The notes under the pieces: generated by a model
Database searches by the model: none
What the model saw: the letters and a program-made list of their open reading frames with translations, nothing else
Told to the model about the DNA's origin: nothing
Source: Exophiala sp. HKRS030
Lineage: Eukaryota > Ascomycota > Eurotiomycetes > Chaetothyriales > Herpotrichiellaceae
Direction: 5' to 3'
Assembly: GCA_023897205.1 (NCBI GenBank)
Contig: JAHWDD010000016.1
Location: forward strand, 248,001-312,000
Length of the DNA stretch: 64,000 nucleotides
In this document: positions 11,353 through 22,357 of the stretch, piece by piece
Numbering within the stretch: the first letter of the stretch is position 1
Layout: the number at the start of each line of letters is the position of its first letter
Made by a program: the position numbers and the translations under genes

Positions 11353-14300
11353 ATGTCACTGCAATTTCTCGACATCTGTCAGCTTTTCGAGCAGCTGTCG
11401 TCCCTGAGAGATCTCGAAAGCCGTGAATTAAGCGTTCAACAATGGTTCGGACAACATCAAAGTCACATACGACGTCGAGGAGCCCCTGCTCTGGCTCTTT
11501 TGTCTTGCTTGTTTCCAGAGAAACGGGCTGACCGAGTATACGCGTTGCGGACACAACAGCTCGAACACATGGTCACCAAAGCGGCTTGCTTGGGTCACAC
11601 TCGTGTCTCCGAATTGCGGCGTCTGCAAGGGCGTGATAGGATGGGTTTCGCTTCTGCGGTCCAGCAGGTTCTTTCGGCAACGGACGACTTTTCGAACCCT
11701 CCCCAACCACTCACTGTTGACGAGGTGGACCATACGCTGGATAGATTGGCATCGACTTGTGTTTTCTCATCACCGAAGCTTCGGGAATCCATCACCTTTG
11801 GCTACACGGAGGTCTTCGACGAACTGGTGCGTGTTCTTCGACGATTGCCCAGCGTGGGAGTGAAATGGATGATTCGCCTGCTCCTGAAAAGCTTATGTCC
11901 GGTGGAGATACCGGTCACAAGGACTTTGCGGGCATTCCACTTTCTCATGCCTGACCTCCTCAAAGTTCGCACATCATTATCCGGTGCAGTCCAACTACTA
12001 GAGGGCGACACGATCAGCCAGCTCCCTGTATCTCCGCCACCCAGCCTAGAGAGATCGCTGAAAGAATCGGCACGCGCGGAAATTGAGCCCCGTCTCGGGA
12101 TGATGATCGGACTCCAAGGTTTTGAAAAGGCGCGTAGCATCCAGCACTGCTGCCAGTTGGCCGGTCACAAAGAAATCAATGTGGAGAGGAAGTATGACGG
12201 CGAATACTGTCAGATCCACGTCAGTCGCACAAATTCTCAACATCACATCACAATCTTCTCCAAGAGCGGTCGAGACTCAACCATGGATCGTGTCGGCGTG
12301 CACGATGCCATCAAGAGATGCTTGGGTCTTGGTACATCCTCTTGCCGATTCAGAGACCAGTGCGTCTTGGTGGGTGAATTATTGGTATGGAATGATCAAA
12401 TGGGTCAAATCATGCCATTCTACAAGATACGCCGATATGTTTCTCGGGAAGGACGGCAGCTGGGAGGTGCGCGAGACTCTCCCTCATCCGAAGACGAGCA
12501 TCTCATGATCATATTCTATGACGTGCTGCTTCTGGACAATGTTTTGTGTCTTCACGAGCCACTTCACTTACGAAGACGCCGCTTAGAGACCTTGGTTTCC
12601 GTAAAACGGGCCAAGTCCGAATTCGTGAAGGGATCCAGATCGATTTGAGACACCCAAGAGCATAAGTCGACTTCACGATGGAATGACATCGGCGATCGCC
12701 AAAGGCTGGGAAGGGCTGGTCATAAAGGATTGGAACGCTCCGTATATGTCGTTGCACGGTGATGTCCACCAGATCAAGTTGAAGAAGGACTAAATCCCTG
12801 GATGGGGCGACTCGGCCGACTTGGTTATTGTGGGAGGCCGGTGCGATGCCACTACAGCGTTGATGATGGGAGACATCGACCTGTCTTGGACGACTTTCTA
12901 TTTGGCATGCTCAACCAAAAAGACGTCGACTTCTCGTCAGAGATCAAACCAAGGTACTGAGTAGTGGGTGCGGTTAGCCGGCCATGTCTCGCAGTGGCCG
13001 ACCTGCGATATCTCAATGAGTAGGGCAAACTATGTCAAGTGCCTTTCGCGCAGTCTGTCTCAGGTGTCCACATTGAGATAAGTTCGAAGTCTTCCAGGTA
13101 CCGACAGAATTGTTCACCAAACCAGCGGTTGTTGAAGTTGTGGGAGCTGGATTCGACCGCCCGCCCAACGAGCGATTTTTCACCTTGCGGTTCCCTCGGA
13201 TCCAAAAGATCCATCACGATCGCACCTACGCCGATTCCTTGGACTTCGATGAGTATCAACGCCTAGCCAAGCAAAGCGTTGTCTATCTGAAAGAGCGCGA
13301 TCATCAAAACAATAAAGGCAGATTGCCTGCAGAGTTGGCTATCCTTGAACCTACTCAACCAACCAGTTGCCTTGCACCTTCCGACATTTCTCGTGGAGTT
13401 CTCTATGGCCTCGATTCTGAGACAAACACAGAGTTGGTTTCGCGCAACAATCTCATCGCACATGGGAGTACACTGCGTGCTCTGACCCAGAAGCGGAAAC
13501 GGTCGGTGGGGTCGGGCCTTACATCCTCTGTACTCCAGAAGATGAGAAAGACAACGGTTGCCGAGGAGCCTAACAAGGACAGAAATACGATCTCGTCTCC
13601 ATCCGCGGCTCCCGCGGCCCTGCACCTTGCCAGGGGCCAATACATGCGAGATTGTGGAACGCCAACTCCACATGATCAGAGCAATTCCGGTCCTCGTGAT
13701 GATCCATCAAGGGCAGTCGTACCCGAGATTCCAGTACCTCTACTCTGCGACACATCACTATGGGATTTATTCCATGATCCCACTGTAGATGTGGCTGCAG
13801 CGTGCTGGAAGTCTCCGTTGGAAATCACCTCCAGAAAAGAGGTGTTCCTGGATGGGGTGACTGGGCGAATGACGAATAAGGCTGGCTGGCGGGGCCATGC
13901 TCTTATCCCTCACATAGTCCTGGTCAACTGGTCGTCTACCAGCGATGTCTTGAATGGCATTCAAAGTTGGCTTTCGGTGTTGCAAGGTCATGAATCGCTC
14001 CTTTCGCGACCAGGCTCGTGGGAGATAACTTTTTTGAACTGGAACGCGCTTGAGGCCTTTGGACATCCATCACAAGATACCTCGCATAGTGTTGACAGCT
14101 TTTCTCATGGGAGTATTGTTTGTAAAGATTGATTGGCGACACGATCCACGTCACGCCTCTGTCCTCATTTGTAAGCCAGCACTACAATCCTACTCAAATT
14201 GCCACAATTGCACAGCTACAATGACGGAACGTTTTGCCCATCCACCGGATTTGCATCTTACTAGATCCTGCTGCAAAACGTCTGGCAGAATGAGTTGGAG

Positions 14301-14585
14301 GCCACCGCGAGGGCCTGTCTGTCTCGGAGCACATCCACATTCGAGCGGTATCTGCAGAAGTATGAGAAATGCTGGAACATTGATCCGCGACGATCATATC
14401 AACTCCAGGAGTATCAGCATCGTGCGCTATACACGTCTTGGAATCTATCCTATACCCGGCGTGAGGGAATAGCTGACGAGACGCCTTTGTGGCTGCGGGG
14501 AATGATTCATGGAGTACGCACACCCTGCGTGCACGACTGGACCATGGTGCCGCCGTACACGGCGATCGATCCGCAGCGCTATTGA
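11353..14585 (+). pseudogene. Decayed ATP-dependent DNA ligase gene
   Basis: From the ATG at 11353 an intact 431-codon frame encodes a helical ligase N-terminal domain and most of an adenylation domain. The nucleotidyltransferase motif I is VERKYDGEY, with the would-be adenylated Lys at codon 280; motif III is FSKSGRDST, followed by a LVGELLVW strand and FYDVLLLDN. A frameshift near 12625 moves the frame to one encoding the EGLVIK motif and the IKLKKD motif V. There an in-frame TAA (12791-12793) sits in KKD-stop-IPGWGDSADL. The OB-fold/C-terminal region continues at 13110-14132 (FTKPAVVEVVGAGFD...RFFTLRFPR) and again in other frames to 14585. At least one nonsense change and several frameshifts therefore disable it. 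It resembles fungal ligase-IV-like single-domain ligases rather than LIG1; the assignment to a subfamily is uncertain. Confidence 0.85.
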
Positions 14586-15389
14586 TACGCCCTCAACTCC
14601 GTGGCTGCATGGGAAGGATAAGCATCTTCCAAGGTAGTCTTCTACATCCAAAAGATACTACATTATTTTAGAAGGGTCTAGTTACGCAATTCTAAGTTAT
14701 TGTGAAGCATTCGTAGTTCAGACCTAGAAGTTTATTGTGGTTTGTTTGCGATTATATATCGAGCACGCAGCTATATAGTGATTAAGAGCTTATGGAGCAA
14801 TCAAAGATCATGTAGTATCAACTGATTGGAAAACCTCGAATCTTGGATAAGCGCTCTATGGTCGCCGATGAGTCTCGTACTAGTAAGCAACCTCACCGAT
14901 TGGAACTCATCTGCCCACGGCTTGACATTCCTATTTGCTATTGATTCGTCAGCATATCATGACTCGCACCATATATAGAAGATCATCAGACAGTTAGTCA
15001 CTTCCCCGGTAGACTACCAAGGCTGCAAAAGTTTATTGAATCAAGAAGGCGGAGTATCATAGCTCCGCAGCGCCTTCTTCACTATGGCTTCTTCTAGTGG
15101 ATACCTAGTAAAAACAATATCCTTTCCCTGCCATAGTTCTCTGTGTCATTATATAGAATCCATTATCGTGTGAAACGTAGGCGCCAGTGTCTATCTTACG
15201 CCTAGCAGACGCTTACTCGTTCTCCGTAGTCCGCCCTTTTCAAGGACGGAAATCATGTGATCTTACAGCCTGCGACGTCACGTGTCACGATCACGCCAGA
15301 GGTCGCCAGCGCGTCCGATCGTTGTAAGTCACACCCCCTGGCACGCTGAGTGACTTCATTGACTGATTTCACTGACTCCTACTAGTCTC
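14586..15389. other. AT-rich spacer
   Basis: AT content rises after 14650 with many TA steps and no open frames, followed by ordinary sequence around 15200-15389. A possible GTAAGT...TACTAG intron at about 15325-15387 precedes the NB-ARC relic, suggesting that an upstream exon of that gene once existed here. Confidence 0.4.
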
Positions 15390-16198
15390 TGGGGTGTTCT
15401 GTGTCGACGTTAGCACGCCGTCTTTGGTGGAGAACGGATTTCTCGACATCGCCCACCGACTTCAGATCTCTGCATCGACGTGGGAGGATGGGTGTCACGG
15501 GCTTGCCAACATTTCGCGACCGTGGATGTTGGTGCTGGATAATGCGGATGACCTCAACGTCGATTACCAGGCCTACTTCCCACCCGGCCCGTCTGGCGCG
15601 CTGGTTCTGACATCGCGCAATGCGGAACGTAAGCAGTATACCACCGCCGATTTCATTGCTTTGGAAGGGCTCCCACCAAATGAGGCGACACAACTCTTAT
15701 TGAAAGCAGCCGATATTGCTAGCGACCAACGTCCTCTACTGGCAGACGATGCGCGAGGGTGGCGACCTTACTCCATCACATCCTCTCGCCCTAATCCAGG
15801 CCGGAGTGTACATAGGGCGAGGTCACTACACTTTAGAGGAGTACCCTAAAGTGTATGAGCGTCAACGGAAGCGACTGCTCAAGTTCCGGCCGGCGTGGGA
15901 TTCGTTTCGGCTCGTGGAGGCTGTCAATTCCCTAAGAGCTTTCGCGCTGGTGTCGACCACCGTGGACAATGGATATATACGTGGATCCATGCATCCCTTG
16001 GTGCATGCGTGGGCGCGGGACCGTCAAGATGAGCGGCAACAGCACGAGTCCTGGACCGCCATGGGGTGTGTCGTGGCGGCGTCGCGAAGTGAGCGCGAGA
16101 TATGGCGAGTGCAGGGGCGGCACCTACAGCCTCACCTTCAAGCGTGCACTTATCACCAAGGCACCGCAACGCTGCAGCTCTACCCAAGTATCATATGA
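15390..16198 (+). pseudogene. NB-ARC (NLR/STAND) gene relic
   Basis: The first frame (15394-about 15770) encodes the middle of a fungal NB-ARC ATPase: the kinase-2/Walker B strand WMLVLDNADD, the sensor-like ALVLTSRN and a winged-helix entry region (ALEGLPPNEATQLLLKAA). After a frameshift near 15770 a second frame encodes PLALIQAGVYIGRG and the conserved MHPLVHAWARDR segment that normally precedes TPRs. The P-loop region and the effector N-terminus are missing, and TPR repeats are absent or degraded. Intact relatives are cytosolic self/non-self recognition receptors. This copy cannot encode a working protein. It lies 0.7 kb from a PNP relic on the opposite strand (16937-17185). Confidence 0.8.
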
Positions 16199-16936
16199 CT
16201 CAAATAGGGGTATATCAAACGACGCACGACAGGGAAACATTCGTGAAAGGAGCCGGTGGTCTACGCAACAACCGAGATCGTGCCAAAACCAATAGAGACG
16301 ATGGCATTGATCACGTCAATCAGATAGCCCGACGCGCACCTGCTGATACTTCGTTAACCACATTGAGGAGCAGCCGTACGTCTCTATCAGTGCTTCAACG
16401 AGGCCAACTAATCTAGATAAGTTATATAATAAGCGACCCCCTCCTCGATCTTCTTAAGTACTTATAGAAATAATTATCCTATAGACTCTTATATAATAGA
16501 CAAGTTTTATATTGTATCTAAAAGTAAATTAAGTAATTATTATTCTCTTCATTAGGCGTAAATTTACTCGCTAAATGTCCACTAAGCCATCTCTAACTAA
16601 CTATAAATCCTACGGAGGAGCGTTTCACTCCAACTACTAGCAATGCCCTATAGATACTAGCTCCTTTCGGCCCTTTTATGGAGCCTACAAGAAGAAACCC
16701 TATATGTCGAAACGATCCAACGAAACGAAGAACTCTTGAGCTCGAGGACCAAAAGAAATTAACTACATTGTCGGAATTGTCATCGCGGACATTATAGTCT
16801 TAAGGGTCTAATCACCATTACACCTTTCTCGAACTGTTGATGAGAACGTGGCTTCCAAGCAGCATATTTATATCACCTGAAGTGGCTACAAACACCCACC
16901 ACGACTTGCCGAGGACATATCAAGTTTAGAGTAAGT
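16199..16936. other. AT-rich spacer between two NLR relics
   Basis: About 16400-16640 is strongly AT-rich with no coding frame, as in mutated repeat DNA. The flanks are ordinary sequence without recognisable genes. Confidence 0.4.
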
Positions 16937-17185
16937 TTAGCCAGCAAAAGCCATCATCGGTGTGCCTTTCAGCGACATTGAGATAGCTACCTTGACCTGA
17001 TGGAAATCGTTTTCCTTTATCAGGATACAGTGAAGCGCACTCGTCACGAACTGGCTTGAGCAGCCACCGAATTCTTTGTCTAAAGTGTCTCTTGCCGCGA
17101 TAAACTCAATATGTAGGGCACAAATCCAGCCAACGGTAAACTCTTCGACTCGGGCACGGCGTTGTGTCGTAACATCAAGCGGCAC
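16937..17185 (-). pseudogene. N-terminal relic of a PNP-type NLR effector domain
   Basis: The minus-strand frame begins with VEEFTVGWICALHIEFIAAR, matching the first strand and helix of the purine-nucleoside-phosphorylase-like domain found at the N-terminus of many fungal NLRs (usual form YTVGWICALPIE). The similarity fades after about 45 residues and the expected GRIGEHNVV strand is not found. The fragment is therefore truncated or decayed. It has no partner domains on its side; the nearby NB-ARC relic lies on the other strand. Confidence 0.65.
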
Positions 17186-17899
17186 GGTATCGAGTTCGGC
17201 ACTGGACGCGGCGATCTTTCATTCCTGCTAGAGCGATGTGAGCATAGACTTACCGTTACGCAGGAGGACTTGTCGCTGCAGGAGGAAATTCGGACGCGCA
17301 ATATTGGGCCGTTGAAATCGCTTCACACCTCTTTCCGCAGGCGCCATCGGATACTGCTTGCGCAGACACTAAGCTGGTATTCTGCCTTATTCATGTGGAC
17401 GAACTGGTTCGACGATCTTTGTGCTTGCCGAGTTTTCTGCTATGCGACTGATAGAAGAAGGTCGGATTGTCGTTTGCAATCCTCTAACCGAGTCCGAGTA
17501 GGCCGTGTTCGGTACACTGAGCATGCTTCGAGTCCATCTTCTTCTACTGCAAGTTGCGTTGAAATCGCGTTTGTGCGTCAGCACCTCAAACCGTCGGGGG
17601 TATTGCTTGCTGAGATTGCATTGGGACGTGAAGTGACAGCGGACGAGATCGCCCAAAATAAGCGACAAGCCCTCGAGAATGAATTGACCAATGCTACAGG
17701 TCAAGTGTCTTATAAAGATGCAGTACTTAAATGTCTCCACGAGGACAAAGACCCCAAACCTGTTGATACTGCAGCGTTTAAAGACTTCTATCAAGGTGTC
17801 ATACTACAGTGGGTACACGTACTTTCACAGAGGTATGTACTGATATTGGACAGATTGGAGAAATGCTGCATTGAGCTCTCTAAGCAGCACCAAGTCTGA
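17162..17899 (+). CDS. Hypothetical open frame, family not recognised
   Basis: A 245-codon frame that opens at 17162 inside the antisense PNP relic; the first part is probably not coding. The C-terminal third looks protein-like: a helical stretch with ADEIAQNKRQALENEL, then YKDAVLKCLHEDKDPKP and DFYQGVILQWVHVL. A following open frame (17900-18125) could be a continuation after an intron or frameshift. The pattern resembles helical regions seen in uncharacterised fungal proteins, but I cannot name it. It is likely a partial or broken gene. Confidence 0.3.
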   Translation: MCRNIKRHGIEFGTGRGDLSFLLERCEHRLTVTQEDLSLQEEIRTRNIGPLKSLHTSFRRRHRILLAQTLSWYSALFMWTNWFDDLCACRVFCYATDRRRSDCRLQSSNRVRVGRVRYTEHASSPSSSTASCVEIAFVRQHLKPSGVLLAEIALGREVTADEIAQNKRQALENELTNATGQVSYKDAVLKCLHEDKDPKPVDTAAFKDFYQGVILQWVHVLSQRYVLILDRLEKCCIELSKQHQV

Positions 17900-18332
17900 A
17901 CGTCTAGATCCGTTCCGCCTCAGTCACCTCCGGATAAGAAAGACTTAGGACTATTTCAAAGGATTTTCGATCTGGTCGAGCTTGGGACAGTGCCTAGATC
18001 ATTGATCAGATGCCGCCCAAATGTGTCGAGATCTCCAGTCTGGGCATACCTGGTTCACCAACTCACTCCCAGGGAATGGGCAATGAATATTAGCGGATGC
18101 CAAATTCCTCATACAAATATCATATCTTCTTTACTCCATCCTTAGCTATGTACCTACCTCCGCCTCTTCTCCCTTGTCCGCCAAGCTGGCCGACAAGCTT
18201 TTTGCATGAGGCTACACTTTGTAGTATCTCGTGACGGAAACCAAATGCTAACGTATGTTAGACTATGCTGGATTTGCAGATAAGATTGGTGGCGTGATGT
18301 TTCCAGAAGAGGGAGATGAACGTACAAGCTTG

Positions 18333-18534
18333 TTGTGCAGGCTTGTGGCTGTTGCTGTAAACTCATTGTGCTTACCACTGTATCTACACATCATTGACGA
18401 CACAAGGGTCATAACTAGGCCTACACCAAGATTTGTGATTACATTTCAACTTCTGGTTGATCCCACAATCAAGATGGACGCCAAAATGCAGTGCAAGTAC
18501 GAACTTTTGAAGGGTCTTTCAAGGGAAGTGACAA
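18333..18534 (+). repeat. Dispersed repeat family A, copy 1
   Basis: About 200 bases match, with scattered differences, the reverse complement of 31305-31507. Both copies keep the same reading frame (CLPLYLHI.DDT, then FVITF, TIKM and ELLKGLSREVT) and many differences are synonymous or conservative. The source was therefore protein-coding, either a gene family or a mobile element. The family cannot be named by eye. Confidence 0.8.
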
Positions 18535-18989
18535 AAGGTTGTTAACCCATTGGGGGCCCATATATGCAACGGCATCCCAGGAAATAAGATCAGCTCCGTC
18601 TCTCTCCCTCTCTGCCCTTTTTGATTCTCCGATCGAGCTGGCCACAATCACCAATACGGAAAAACGCTACGACTATTTCGAGGTCACGTAGGGAACGGAA
18701 GATTGGCGGCCTCCGTTGGTCATGCTGAAGAGTCCTCTGCATGGAAAACACCGGCTTACACAGCCCCTGCAGTTGCCGATATATATCCAAGATGCAATCA
18801 ATATGTTGATGGACATGAATCCGCCTTCTCGATCCACGCGCTGATATTGATCATGCCATGTCCGAAGCGAAAAGCATTGCAGCGGAATTCATTGGTCGCT
18901 GGCATACGACTCCTCAATTGGAACTCCATATCGGCAAAGTGCATACGATGAACAAACCGGCACGATTTTACTGAAGGGTACGACTATCA

Positions 18990-19230
18990 AAGGATGCTGA
19001 CTGGACCATACTGTTATGGATCCTCAGCTGAGTCTATTGGACGAATTCGTCCTCTACCTGGGATGTGGCTGAGATTAGACAGACTTCATCATGCACTTTT
19101 CGCACCTCGGAGGGCGGGGGTCACGGAGTCGCTACGTGTGAGTGAATCATTGGAAGCATCTGTTGGTCTTCTTCCTCCAGCAATTATCAGCTGGGGCCGA
19201 TCAGGATAACCGGTCACGCCATCATACAGT
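18990..19230 (+). repeat. Dispersed repeat family B, copy 1
   Basis: About 240 bases resemble the reverse complement of 33460-33690. The best-conserved core is GGTCACGGAGTCGCTACGTG with flanking similarity in both directions; a 27-base insertion is present in this copy. The shared frame reads roughly RLDR...GHGVATCE. In this copy a TGA replaces a TGG in that frame, so it is a coding relic. Confidence 0.65.
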
Positions 19231-19599
19231 CCATTCCCACTGTTGATCGTGATTCCCGGCCTCTTACAGAGGGTCACGTCTTCAGAACAGCGGTCTCGGG
19301 AAGTGCGTGATTTGTTTGGCAGCCTAATGAATAGAGTCAACTGGGGTTGAATTCTGGCTACAAGCGATTCTGCCCAATAACAGGTATGTCAGTTGGTAAA
19401 TCTGAAACACAGTACCTTAGTTCGACGGAGGGAACGCGTGAGACGTGACTACCGTCAAATTCTCGGCTGGCAGTGACACGTGCGCGCAAGGAGGCGCAGA
19501 ATATCAACACATCGAAACCTTACGGAATGACTCAATTCAGTGCGACTCATTCGACTATCTGCTCCAGGAAAGGAAAAGAACAATCATTCGATCTGACAG

Positions 19600-20016
19600 A
19601 TGGAACAGGTCTCTCTTGCTCAATCTCGAGGTACGAGACCACTTCAACCACAACTGACCTATGTCCGAGATCCTCTCAAGCACGAATTCCCCACCTCATG
19701 CAACCATGAGGGCCCCTGTGGTTTGGACGATACTCAAGCCAACTGCGCCTGCGCCATCAACCGAACGTGGTGTTTTGCAGACTGTGGATGTCACCCGACA
19801 ACGTGCAAACGCATGTTTCAAGGCTGCCAGTGTCTGTCACGCTGTGATGGGCGCCGTCCGCGCCGACAGATTTCTTTTGACTGCATCCCAGGTCGTTGCG
19901 GATGTGCTACATGCGGCAAAGATCCAAGCCCGAAGCTTCCACGCTTGAGCGTCCGACCTTCTATACGAAAAATCCACAATCAGTTCTTGGAAGGAGACTT
20001 GGTGGCGTTGACCTGA
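19600..20016 (+). pseudogene. Orphan CXC (EZH2/KMT6-like pre-SET) domain
   Basis: The 138-codon frame encodes a Cys-rich module: CNHEGPCGLD, then CACAINRTWCFADCGC, CKRMFQGCQC and later CIPGRCGCATCG. The spacing matches the CXC pre-SET region of the PRC2 methyltransferase E(z)/KMT6, which binds zinc and packs against the SET domain in the nucleus. No SET domain follows: the frame stops at 20016 and no SET motif appears downstream on either strand. Upstream frames do not encode SANT domains. It is either a truncated relic or a small stand-alone CXC protein starting at the ATG at 19600. It could alternatively be a tesmin-like CXC, but the CNHEGPC start favours E(z). Confidence 0.7.
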
Positions 20017-21040
20017 ACGAGTCAGAAAGCATTATTAAAAGTCTTTTGAAGTGCTTCGACCAGTTGTGAATGACGCCGTTTCGACTGGCTCGGGTAGGAG
20101 CACATTTGACTGTCATAAGTTGCAAAGTGTCAGGAAGCGGCCGGGTAATTGAGGCCTGGAGTTGTCGCTACGAGAAGAGGCTTCATCACTTGGCCTCACA
20201 AGGATAAATGAAAGCAAGTTTTCAACTTCCAGAATCCGGAATGCGCTCACCCGCCATGGCGAAATTGGCAGCTGAACAACTCGCAGTCTTGAGTTTCGTC
20301 TGGTGAGGAAGTAGCGGCTCTTGGGCTCTTGGCGTCAGTTCTGCTATTGATTTAAATGAAAGGTACATGCAGAATGTACGAGCGGAGAGCAAAAGACAAA
20401 CGCGGACAGCTTACTAGAGAGCCAGTCAAAGAAAAGCAGGTTGTCAAAGAAATCTCATTGCTCTGCAGGCCATCGTGAAGCTTGCAAATGACAAAGTGCT
20501 CGTGTGTGTGCAAGAACATTCATTCGTTTCTAGACAGTCCGTATCACCACCGACGACGAACGCCAGCAAATTGAAACCTGTCAAGCCCCGCAAAACCACC
20601 AGCTCTCAGCTACAACGACATCTCCAGCTTTTTCGACGCGGTTTCAGCTGATGCCGTCGTAGATGGTCCAAGAAACGAGCTTCAGCTTCGCTACAGCCAA
20701 GCTCTTCCCCGTACTATGGAAGGAGCGGAGGGTCTAAAAGCCGCTTAAACTTTAGGTGGTAGCCTCCTGATAGTATCCACGTAAACGCGAATAGCCATAA
20801 TTGATAGAGGGGCTCTCTATATACATTACATGGTCAGTGTACTTATTTTCTTTTGTGGATTTCTATCACTTGTAGAGAACTAATTCCATATATACGTTGC
20901 ACTTTCGCGACGTTAAGGGATGCTTCCGAGTCCCTTTTGTAGGCTTCTAGATTCCGAACGCATTTTTCACTTCCATAGTTCTGCTGGTCCATGGGTGCTT
21001 GCACTGGGCTGACGTTAGCTCTTTAACGTCCTATCTACAG
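20017..21040. other. No recognised gene
   Basis: Ordinary sequence up to about 20760, then AT-rich. It may contain a first exon of the following gene, which I could not place. Confidence 0.4.
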
Positions 21041-22357
21041 CATTCCGGAAATCCTCCTCTTGGAAATGGTCGAGTTGATATTCAACAAGAGGCACAGGAT
21101 GACCATGTTTTTAACGTCGATGTGCCACAACAGCTTGGCGAGTTGCGAACGCTGTTCCAACAGGTAGGTATCTTGCCGGCTTGTCTCTTGAGGATTGACC
21201 CATTCGTACGATGCAAGGCAATGCTTTTCTAACATCAACTCTAACTTCGGACAAAGCTCAGGCAACCCAACCGGCATGGCGCCGCCCAGCCAGCAGGTCA
21301 AATCGCAAATGTGCAAGTAGCACTGAACGGCGCCGCTGGCCCCTTACAGCAATACTTGCGTCTCGCCAATCGCATGGAGAGCAGATTAACAAAGCTCGAA
21401 AATAATCAGAGTAAGTTTCATCCTAGTCCCCCTAGTCAACATCTTGATCACGTTTTTTCTTCGCTCTTTTCGTCGACAATTCCATCCAGTACGTCTTATT
21501 TCGGACACTCACAGACAGCAGCTCTCTCTAACCAGGACCTATACGAGCTCGTCCAGGATGCCCATAATGCCACACTCCATTTCTCCACCCTAAAGCAAGA
21601 AATACGGCCTCTAATCAGACTGCTTGAAGAAAACTACAGCGCCCTGGTGGAGGGTTACAAGAGCGACAGGACCAAGTGTGCCACCACGGGCGCAATTAGG
21701 GTCTGTGTCTTTGCCGCAGTGGCCATCTTTTGGTGGTGGAACCCTGCCGGCTGGGTCGCAGTCGGTGCGTACGGTCTCGGCGGAGCGGCTGGAGGTGTAG
21801 GGGGTGGTGTTGCAGGCGCCGGTGCGCACAAGGTGTGGGATATAGAACGTGGGAAAGCCTTCGGCAAGAAGGACAGAGTAAGAGAATGTAAGATTTCCCT
21901 TCCGTCCAATTTTCCTATCTTGAAGCTCTATGTGAATCACCATGTGACGAAGCTGCATGGATATCAATACCAATACGAGTCCATGCCCATCATTCATGAG
22001 CTATGATCACAAAGCTGATAATATTGCGCAGTTGACATTACCATGAAGGAGCTAGACAGATGCGCCAATCAGGCCCGAAAAGCCATTGTGACGGTGTTCT
22101 GTGCCCAGGTTATGCAAAAGCGGCTAGATGACACCTTGCCAGAACACGACAGGAGAACCCTTCTCGCGACGCTCGGCGTTGATGTGGATGCCGTGTCTAG
22201 TTCTGTTTATAACCAGGAGCTCATCTGCGACCGACTAAGAAGGTTTCGTGAGAACAACAGCAACCTACGGACCAGGATGGAAAGAGTACAAACAGATGTT
22301 AATTTCGAATTACAAACCACCGAGCAAGCTACAGAGGTATGGAGACGGGCAGGCTAG
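21041..22357 (+). CDS. Glycine-zipper membrane protein with flanking helices, four exons
   Basis: Exons are visible at 21041-21163, 21257-21410, 21519-21887 and 22032-22357. Introns are 93, 108 and 144 nt with GTAGGT, GTAAGT and GTAAGA donors, and all joins keep phase. The protein has a Gln/Glu-rich N-terminal part and a helix (QDLYELVQDAHNATLHF). Next comes a hydrophobic segment (CVFAAVAIFWWWNPAGWVAVG) running into a glycine zipper (GLGGAAGGVGGGVAGAGA), then a charged C-terminal coiled coil. No ATG is found for the first exon: the frame is open from 20999 without one, and a CTACAG acceptor before 21041 suggests an upstream exon. The glycine zipper implies membrane insertion or tight helix packing, as in some pore-forming or death-execution proteins. 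That role is only a hypothesis, and the family is unknown to me. Confidence 0.65.
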
